Origin: Cytobacillus sp. IB215665
Lineage (GTDB): Bacteria; Bacillota; Bacilli; Bacillales; SM2101
Assembly (NCBI RefSeq): GCF_033963835.1
Contig: NZ_JAXBME010000001.1
Location: 124,001 to 188,000, forward strand
Reading direction: 5' to 3'
DNA: 64,000 nucleotides
The position numbers and the translations under genes are program-made. Positions 58,535 to 64,000 of the stretch are shown one piece after another. Numbering within the stretch: position 1 is the stretch's first letter; the number at the start of each line of letters is the position of its first letter. The notes beneath the pieces were generated by a model that saw only the letters and a list, made by a program, of their open reading frames with translations, did not search any database and was not told the DNA's origin.

Positions 58535-59086
58535 ATGGGAACGCTATTTGGAGAAATAGTTACTTTATTTATCATGGCATTTGCTTTAGGTATGGATGCT
58601 TTTTCTGTAGGTCTTGGGATGGGATTAATCCCTCTACGTCTAAAGCAAATTTTTTATATAGGTGTGACGATAGGCTTCTTTCACATTTGGATGCCATTGG
58701 TAGGAATGGTTATTGGAAGGTTGTTGTCCGAGCAGTTCGGTGCAGTTACTTCATATGCTGGTGGTGTATTATTATTACTACTCGGTATCCAAATGTTTAT
58801 ATCTTCCTTAAAAGAAGATGAATCATCATTAATAACCCCTGTTGGATTCGGTTTACTTATCTTTGCTTTAAGTGTAAGTTTAGATAGTTTTTCTTTAGGT
58901 TTAAGTTTAGGGATGTTTGGAGCGAGAACAGCAATAACCATATGTATGTTTGGTCTAGTGAGTATGGTCTTGACTTGGACAGGGTTGCTATTAGGTAGAT
59001 CAGCTCAAAGGTGGTTAGGAACATATGGAGAAGCATTAGGGGGAAGTATTTTATTTGCTTTTGGTATTAAACTACTTTTGGCTTGA
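58535..59086 (+). CDS. mntP: MntP-family manganese efflux pump
   Basis: 183 aa, six transmembrane segments in two DUF204 repeats: [18 protein letters not shown] (D21) and [17 protein letters not shown], each with the conserved Asp. MntP exports Mn2+ in E. coli; B. subtilis has a homologue, YwlD, in this place. The start ATG 58535 follows GGAGGTAGGAGG. I do not see a yybP-ykoY manganese riboswitch in the leader. Confidence 0.88.
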   Translation: MGTLFGEIVTLFIMAFALGMDAFSVGLGMGLIPLRLKQIFYIGVTIGFFHIWMPLVGMVIGRLLSEQFGAVTSYAGGVLLLLLGIQMFISSLKEDESSLITPVGFGLLIFALSVSLDSFSLGLSLGMFGARTAITICMFGLVSMVLTWTGLLLGRSAQRWLGTYGEALGGSILFAFGIKLLLA

Positions 59087-59159
59087 AGAAATAATTATGT
59101 ATAGTATAGTTAGAAAAACCTGGTTCATCCGTATTGGATTTTTATACTTGTCCTTCTAG

Positions 59160-59191
59160 TAACCTTAGCTACCATAAGGTTAATTTTTTTT
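59160..59191 (+). terminator. Terminator after mntP
   Basis: TAACCTTA pairs with TAAGGTTA, followed by AATTTTTTTT. Confidence 0.8.
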
Positions 59192-59363
59192 GCATAAAAT
59201 AATAATAAATGTATATTATTACCTATATAATGCGACAAATTTCGATTATAATGGTAGTGATGGTATAATTTTTTGTAAAATATGGCGTAAATCAAAGAAT
59301 ATCAAACATCATAGAAGCTAGAACGAAAGTCATATATAGATCTAATAGCATCGGAGGATTAGA

Positions 59364-59798
59364 ATGACAAAGATACTATTTGTATGTACTGGGAATACGT
59401 GTCGCAGCCCAATGGCAGAAGCGTTATTAAAACATAAAAACATGGGTAATATTCAAGTTCGATCAGCGGGTATTTATGCAAACAATGGAAGCACTGCATC
59501 AGCTAACGCTAATGAAGTACTTGGAGAAAAAGATATTGTCTTAGATCATAATTCTAGTCAGCTTGAAAAAGAACATATTGATTGGTCCACATATATTTTG
59601 ACGATGACAAGCAACCATAAGCATCTCATTGTGAATGCATTTCCCGAAGCTCTATACAAAACCTATACATTAAAAGAATTTGTTGAAGGTGAAGGTGGAG
59701 ATATTAGTGATCCGTTTGGTGGCTCGGTACAGACGTATCGTCAAACAATGCTTGAGTTAGAACGGTTAATTGAGAAGTTATATAAAAAACTTATATAA
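59364..59798 (+). CDS. ywlE: Protein-arginine phosphatase YwlE
   Basis: 144 aa of the low-molecular-weight protein tyrosine phosphatase fold. The P-loop C8-T-G-N-T12-C-R14-S carries Thr at the position that, in B. subtilis YwlE, gives phosphoarginine specificity; tyrosine phosphatases have a bulky residue there. General acid D116 in DISDPFGG. It would oppose the McsB arginine kinase. The TAA stop overlaps the first bases of a repeat element. GGAGG before ATG 59364. Confidence 0.94.
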   Translation: MTKILFVCTGNTCRSPMAEALLKHKNMGNIQVRSAGIYANNGSTASANANEVLGEKDIVLDHNSSQLEKEHIDWSTYILTMTSNHKHLIVNAFPEALYKTYTLKEFVEGEGGDISDPFGGSVQTYRQTMLELERLIEKLYKKLI

Positions 59799-59961
59799 AG
59801 GTGCTTTTCTTAAACTTTGTTGTAATTTTTGTAAAACCCGAATAGCTAAATGAGGTTTTACGCGATTGGCATCATTTTATAGAAGAAAAGATGCCACGAA
59901 ACACTAGTTGTATATGTGCTTATTTCTTAGTACGACAAAAACATCAATGCGCAAACAGCAT
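59797..59961 (-). repeat. 165-bp family element, full copy in minus orientation
   Basis: AAGGTGCTTTTCTTAAACTT, TGTTGTAATTTTTG, core GAAGAAAAGATGCCACGAAA, left end CATCAATGCGCAAACAGC. Overlaps the ywlE stop codon. Confidence 0.8.
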
Positions 59962-60012
59962 AAATATACAAGGGGATATATTGTTTTATATTATGGAAAG
60001 GGGAATCTTATT

Positions 60013-61311
60013 ATGGGAGAGAAGAAGAAACGGTATAAATTTGGTTTAAGACTTAAGCTAGTATTGTTTATTACCACTGTAGCGTTAATTACATACTCTA
60101 CTTCAGCGATCTGCATCTATTATTTTTATGATTTCGTTAATGGTTACTTTGCGTTAAGTGAAGAAACTTTTACGATCATTACTTTAGTGTTAGGGATCTT
60201 TTGGTCTAGTATATTGGCATATTTAGTTGCAGGGTTGATAACTAAACCATTACAAAAATTAGAAGCGGTTGCAATGAATGCAGCGAATGGCCAAATTAAT
60301 GAAGATGTTCCTGTGAAAAAAGCGGATGATGAGATTCGATCATTATCTATTGCATTTAATAAGATGCTAAAGAGTTTAAGAGAAATGGTACATAATATTG
60401 AAGATAATTTTGCAAATACAAATAACAAAGTGATAGAAATATCAGCTGCTACAAATTCAGCATCGGTACAAGCTGAGAACATTGCTCACACGATCGAGGA
60501 GATCTCTAAAGGAGCAGATAGTTCAGCTGTTGCTGTTCAAAGTACAGCAGAATCTGTTGATGATGTGCTGATGTTGGCGAAAGAAGTACAAGATAAAGCA
60601 GTAGCATCTGAACACCTTTCTAAAGAGATGGTTAACCGCTTAAATGATAGTAAAGTAGTTATACATTCTCTCGTTTCAGGAATTCAAAGTTTAGCGGAAA
60701 ATAATCAACAATCTTTAAATGCGGTTGGTAGATTAGAAGAGAATGCAAATAAAGTAGAGAATATTATTTCATTAGTTGGCGATATTGCAGAGCAGACGAA
60801 TTTGTTAGCGTTGAATGCATCGATAGAAGCTGCTCGTGCAGGGGAGCATGGGAAAGGATTTGCCGTTGTAGCAGAAGAGGTTCGTAAGCTTGCGGATGAG
60901 AGTGGAACAGCCGTCCAAGGAATAACTGAGTTAATTAAAAATATTCAGCTTGAGGTTCAGAATGTCGTTCAACAAATTACAGATCAAGTAAATGTAGCAA
61001 ATAACGAGGCAAATAAAGGATCAGAGACAAACCAAGCCATCGCAGAAATGACTGAATCAGTAAATGAAGTGGTTGAAGCGGTCAAATATATTACTAAATA
61101 CGTGATGCGTCAGATGGATAGTATTAATCATACTGCTGTACAATCACAAGAAGTCGCTGCAATAGCTGAGCAAACATCAGCAGGAGCAGAAGAAGTAGCA
61201 GCCTCTACGAACGAACAGGCATTAGTTATTGAAAATATTGATAAACTTGCAACTGAATTATCTGGACAAGCTGATAACTTGAAAAAAACGATACAACAAT
61301 TTAATTGTTAA
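60013..61311 (+). CDS. Methyl-accepting chemotaxis protein without a large sensor domain
   Basis: 432 aa. Two transmembrane segments (~16-36 and ~53-75) separated by only about 16 residues, a HAMP domain (~72-125, [19 protein letters not shown]), then the cytoplasmic signalling domain with the hairpin tip [36 protein letters not shown], given here in parts [18 protein letters not shown] and [18 protein letters not shown]. With no extracellular ligand domain it may sense membrane state, redox or a cytoplasmic signal; inference. AAAGGGG nine bases before ATG 60013 sets the start. It stands between ywlE and ywlF (rpiB), where B. subtilis has no such gene to my knowledge. Confidence 0.92.
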   Translation: MGEKKKRYKFGLRLKLVLFITTVALITYSTSAICIYYFYDFVNGYFALSEETFTIITLVLGIFWSSILAYLVAGLITKPLQKLEAVAMNAANGQINEDVPVKKADDEIRSLSIAFNKMLKSLREMVHNIEDNFANTNNKVIEISAATNSASVQAENIAHTIEEISKGADSSAVAVQSTAESVDDVLMLAKEVQDKAVASEHLSKEMVNRLNDSKVVIHSLVSGIQSLAENNQQSLNAVGRLEENANKVENIISLVGDIAEQTNLLALNASIEAARAGEHGKGFAVVAEEVRKLADESGTAVQGITELIKNIQLEVQNVVQQITDQVNVANNEANKGSETNQAIAEMTESVNEVVEAVKYITKYVMRQMDSINHTAVQSQEVAAIAEQTSAGAEEVAASTNEQALVIENIDKLATELSGQADNLKKTIQQFNC

Positions 61312-61460
61312 TTACGTATTATGGCGAACTAAGTTCGTATTACACACACGAAAGAGATCAGCGTAAAAGATCTTAGTTTGGTGTTATTGTGAGTAGGTCG
61401 AATAACGATAAACACTGTCAATAAGTTAACGAGTATAATTAATTGAGAATATGACGCAAA

Positions 61461-61511
61461 AAAGTTTTAGTTAGCTATAAGAATATTTATAGCAAACTAA
61501 AACTTTTTTAA
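61461..61511 (+). terminator. Terminator after the chemoreceptor gene
   Basis: AAGTTTTAGTTAGCTATAA pairs with TTATAGCAAACTAAAACTT, then TTTTTA. Confidence 0.9.
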
Positions 61512-61512
61512 T

Positions 61513-61672
61513 AGGCTATTTTCGCATGGATTGTTGCTTTTCGTATAAGTATGTTCGTATATATTTAGCGTACGTGGCATCTTTTCTACTTTTAAAATGA
61601 TTGAGCTATCATAAAGCTCACCATACAGTTCTTATTAAATAAAATCAGCAACAAAGTGATCATAAGTCTGTT
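61513..61672 (+). repeat. 165-bp family element
   Basis: AGGCTATTTTCGCATGGATT, then GTTGCTTTTCGTA, core GTACGTGGCATCTTTTCT, right end CAGCAACAAAGTGATCATAA. Adjoins the terminator. From 61673 to 61828 I see nothing to annotate. Confidence 0.75.
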
Positions 61673-61828
61673 CATAAACGTTTGTTACTACGGTGTTACT
61701 AAAGGAGCTCTAGTCATTTTGTAGGTGCTTACTAAAAAAAGTGCCTGTATTAATGTCAAAGCAACATTATCATAAAGTGTTGTGCGGAAATTCGTTTTAC
61801 CTATAATCCTCCATTAATTCCTTTCTCG

Positions 61829-62359
61829 TTATTTATTCCAACCTTTTCTTTCTATTAAACTTGTAATGTGAGCGATATGATGTCGCCCATGCCAAGCATA
61901 TATACCAATAGCTGTTTTTAATTTAACTACTCCTGAATCTGGATGAATAAACTGCTTTTCTAAATCGCTAGGTTGTAATGAGCGCAATAATACTACCCAT
62001 TTTTTATGTAGAGCTGTTAATAGATCTAGTGATAAATCAATCGGTGCTGATGAGGAATCGTGTAACTGTGCAAATCCTTGTTGATCATAAGCTTTAATAT
62101 GTGGCTCATTTTCAGTCAGCGTCCACTTAAATCGTATAAAACCATTGATATGGGCATCTGAAACATGATGTACAACCTGTCTCACCGTCCATCCCTCTGG
62201 CCGATACGCGGTATTTAACTGTTCTTCCGATAAACCTTTTGCAGCTTGTTGAAGCATTAAAGGTGTTTTTTCTATTTGACTGATCCATAGGTCTAGTTGT
62301 TCTTTGGATAATTTATCGTCTAGCTTAGGTTTACCTATCGGGTATCGTAAATCTTCCAT
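61829..62359 (-). CDS. YfiT-type DinB-fold metal-dependent hydrolase
   Basis: 176 aa, four-helix-bundle DinB superfamily. The metal-binding histidines are in RQVVHHVSDAHING (H64/H65) and YAWHGRHHIAHI (H157, H160/H161). B. subtilis YfiT binds a divalent metal through three His; its substrate is not known, and bacillithiol S-transferases have the same fold, so that is an alternative. AAGGAGG precedes ATG 62359. Single minus-strand gene. Confidence 0.88.
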   Translation of the reverse strand: MEDLRYPIGKPKLDDKLSKEQLDLWISQIEKTPLMLQQAAKGLSEEQLNTAYRPEGWTVRQVVHHVSDAHINGFIRFKWTLTENEPHIKAYDQQGFAQLHDSSSAPIDLSLDLLTALHKKWVVLLRSLQPSDLEKQFIHPDSGVVKLKTAIGIYAWHGRHHIAHITSLIERKGWNK

Positions 62360-62602
62360 TTGTCTTCCTCCTTACTGCAATTGAATGTTTAACATTATTT
62401 TACACGAAAAAAAGTTTATTAAATAGTTAAAGGTTAGATCAAAACTATATAATCTTTTTACTGAATAGATCTCAGCTCGGAAGAGATTTAAAATTTACGT
62501 GTAACAATGTGCATAAAGTATTTGCTTGTTCTATTCCAAATAAACTATCATATAGACGGATACCTCTTTGGGACAATATTACGTAAAAATGGAGGCTTAA
62601 TA

Positions 62603-63040
62603 ATGAAAATAGCAATTGCATCAGATCATGGTGGAGTAAATATTCGTGAAGAAATTAAAGGCTTAATGGAAGAGATGAACATAGATTATGTTGATCTAGG
62701 CTGTGAATGTGGCGAATCAGTTGATTACCCTGATTATGCACTTCCAGTTGCGGAGAAAGTAGTGAGTGGAGAGGTTGATAGAGGTATATTAATATGTGGT
62801 ACTGGGATCGGGATGAGTATTGCGGCTAACAAGGTGAAAGGAATTCGATGTGCTCTTGTTCATGACTTATTCAGCGCTAAAGCAACGCGTGAACATAATA
62901 ATAGCAATATTTTGGCTATGGGTGAGCGAGTAATAGGCCCTGGACTAGCAAGAGAGATTGCAAAAGTTTGGTTGACTACTGACTTTGAAGGTGGACGACA
63001 CGAGAATCGAGTTAACAAAATTACTGAATACGAAAAATAA
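62603..63040 (+). CDS. rpiB: Ribose-5-phosphate isomerase B
   Basis: Interconverts ribose-5-phosphate and ribulose-5-phosphate in the pentose phosphate pathway. 145 aa. SDHGG (7-11) and the catalytic Cys of ICGTGIGMSIAANK (C65) identify RpiB; the Arg-rich C terminus (GGRHENRVNKI) is present. GGAGG seven bases before ATG 62603; the longer upstream frame lacks signals. Corresponds to ywlF and is followed by ywlG as in B. subtilis. Confidence 0.96.
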   Translation: MKIAIASDHGGVNIREEIKGLMEEMNIDYVDLGCECGESVDYPDYALPVAEKVVSGEVDRGILICGTGIGMSIAANKVKGIRCALVHDLFSAKATREHNNSNILAMGERVIGPGLAREIAKVWLTTDFEGGRHENRVNKITEYEK

Positions 63041-63061
63041 AATGAAGGAGAGCGAGCCGAC

Positions 63062-63634
63062 ATGAGTGCTGAAATATTAAAATGGCAGCAGCAATTACAT
63101 ATGATTTTAAGTGAGTTCCAACAAATTGCATCGCTAGGGAATCAACAGCTGTTAGTCGTTGGTTGCAGTACGAGTGAAATCTTAGGTGAACGAATTGGAA
63201 CATCTGGTACGATGGAAGTTGCAGAGATGGTCGTAAAAGAATGTATGGCGTTAAAAGAGATGTATGGTTTACAAATTGCATTTCAATGCTGCGAACATTT
63301 GAACAGGGCGTTAGTTGTGGAAAGGCAAACAGCACTAGAAAAACAGCTCACAGAAGTGACAGTAACACCTATTCGTTCTGCAGGTGGATCGGTACCTACA
63401 TATGCTTATCACCATTTCGCTGATCCGGTTGTTGTAGAGTTTATAAAAGCAGATGCTGGTATTGATATCGGTGATACTTTTATCGGGATGCATATTAAAC
63501 ATGTGGCTGTTCCAGTTCGGTGCTCCATCAATCAAGTTGGACATGCTCATGTAACCCTTGCTAAATCAAGACCAAAGCTTATCGGTGGTGAACGAGCTGT
63601 TTATGCGAGTAACAAAGAAAATAAACAATGTTAA
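63062..63634 (+). CDS. ywlG: YwlG family protein (TIGR01440/DUF436)
   Basis: 190 aa. [41 protein letters not shown] and HVGAHVT-type C terminus ([20 protein letters not shown]) mark the family, which is widespread and of unknown function. It starts 21 nt behind rpiB with AAGGAG upstream, so it is in the same operon. Typically glyA and upp follow; they lie outside the window. Confidence 0.9.
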   Translation: MSAEILKWQQQLHMILSEFQQIASLGNQQLLVVGCSTSEILGERIGTSGTMEVAEMVVKECMALKEMYGLQIAFQCCEHLNRALVVERQTALEKQLTEVTVTPIRSAGGSVPTYAYHHFADPVVVEFIKADAGIDIGDTFIGMHIKHVAVPVRCSINQVGHAHVTLAKSRPKLIGGERAVYASNKENKQC

Positions 63635-63731
63635 TCTTTTTCTGTTTTAACAGCGCTTTTGCCTACCTGTGATTAGTGTGGAATTTATCATACGTGTAAG
63701 AATCTTATTAATATTAAATGGAAGGATGATG

Positions 63732-63986
63732 ATGACAATGGAATGGGAAAATGATGCAAAAGAACTATATGAGGAGTTACTTAAGCTAATTCCAGTTTTT
63801 GCGCGACCAATGGCTAAAAAGGGAATTGAAAGAAGAATCCTTGAAATATCAGATAATAAAATATCAATGGATGAAGTTATAAGAGGGTATGTTATGGCAG
63901 CACCTGGAAACATGAAGGGGCGTGTCATTGATGTGTTAAAAGCCAAAAACATCGACCTTACCCCGTACAAGGATATAATGGGATAG
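63732..63986 (+). CDS. Small PCP_red-like helical protein
   Basis: 84 aa (start ATG 63732, six bases behind GGAAGG; three other ATGs nearby are possible). MEWENDAKELYEELLKLIPVF and ARPMAKKGIERRILEISDNKISMDEVIRGYV resemble the short helical domain at the C terminus of light-independent protochlorophyllide reductase subunit B (PCP_red, PF08369), which also occurs as free small proteins in many non-photosynthetic bacteria. Function unknown. It follows ywlG by 97 nt. Confidence 0.7.
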   Translation: MTMEWENDAKELYEELLKLIPVFARPMAKKGIERRILEISDNKISMDEVIRGYVMAAPGNMKGRVIDVLKAKNIDLTPYKDIMG

Positions 63987-64000
63987 TTTGTTGACTGTTT

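Noticed and set aside
63669-63731. Longer N terminus for the last small gene
   Set aside because: The upstream frame lacks a ribosome binding site, while GGAAGG directly precedes the internal ATG cluster.

Overview
The window is a chromosomal segment of a low-GC, endospore-forming Firmicute of the family Bacillaceae. The reasons are Bacillus-type Shine-Dalgarno sequences with frequent TTG and GTG starts, spore genes (gerQ, cwlJ, rsfA, pbpG, spoIIR, spo0F), and a gene order that follows the B. subtilis ywd-ywf-ywh-ywi-ywj-ywl region, including spo0F-fbaA-tal-murA-glpX-rho-rpmE-tdk-prfA-prmC-spoIIR-ywlC. The species cannot be named from the sequence. I saw no rRNA, tRNA, CRISPR array, prophage or transposase gene.

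Layout. 1-2.4 kb: nucleoside salvage operon (nupC fragment, deoC, XapX-type membrane peptide, cdd). 2.8-4.7 kb: xpaC-telA. 5.1-9.3 kb: LCP-family cell-wall ligase, ung, a small Cys protein, a K+ channel, ywdI, ywdK. 9.7-11.5 kb (minus strand): gerQ-cwlJ germination pair and hemQ. 12-19.6 kb: pta, lipL, rsfA, a DUF1450 protein, HD hydrolase ywfO, ywgA, a tautomerase, M50 protease ywhC, ywhD. 20-26.8 kb: pbpG, speE-speB (polyamines), ywiB-argS. 27.6-40.3 kb: a cardiolipin synthase gene, then a fatty/branched-chain acid degradation block (fadF, thiolase, 3-hydroxyacyl-CoA dehydrogenase, two acyl-CoA dehydrogenases, TetR regulator, icmF). 40.8-55.3 kb: rpoE, pyrG, ywjG, spo0F, fbaA, tal, murA, glpX, rho, rpmE, tdk, prfA, prmC. 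56.2-64 kb: spoIIR, ywlC, mntP, ywlE, a chemoreceptor, a DinB-fold protein, rpiB, ywlG and a small conserved protein.

The genes are mostly ordinary. The unusual part is the intergenic DNA. Two repeat families fill most gaps. The first is an AT-rich element of about 165 bp with AAGGCT-type inverted ends, about 22 full or damaged copies here. Copies often sit directly on stop codons and in four cases seem to supply the stop codon. The second is a GC-rich structured repeat (CTCGAG...CTTGTCG) in clusters at 13.9, 27, 40.4, 43.3 and 55.5 kb, whose stems co-vary between neighbouring units. There is also an exact 21-bp tandem repeat at 24.3 kb.

Several regulatory signals can be read directly: a pyrG leader with the GGGCTC start and GCTCCC terminator stem of CTP-sensitive reiterative transcription; a DnaA-box cluster at ywlC; CcpA cre matches at pta, fbaA and the thiolase gene; a FadR-type operator over the fadF promoter; sigma-F-like promoters before rsfA, pbpG and spoIIR; and a probable L31 leader before rpmE. 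Together they suggest that carbon state controls acetate overflow, glycolysis and acyl-CoA degradation, and that sporulation genes are scattered among housekeeping genes.
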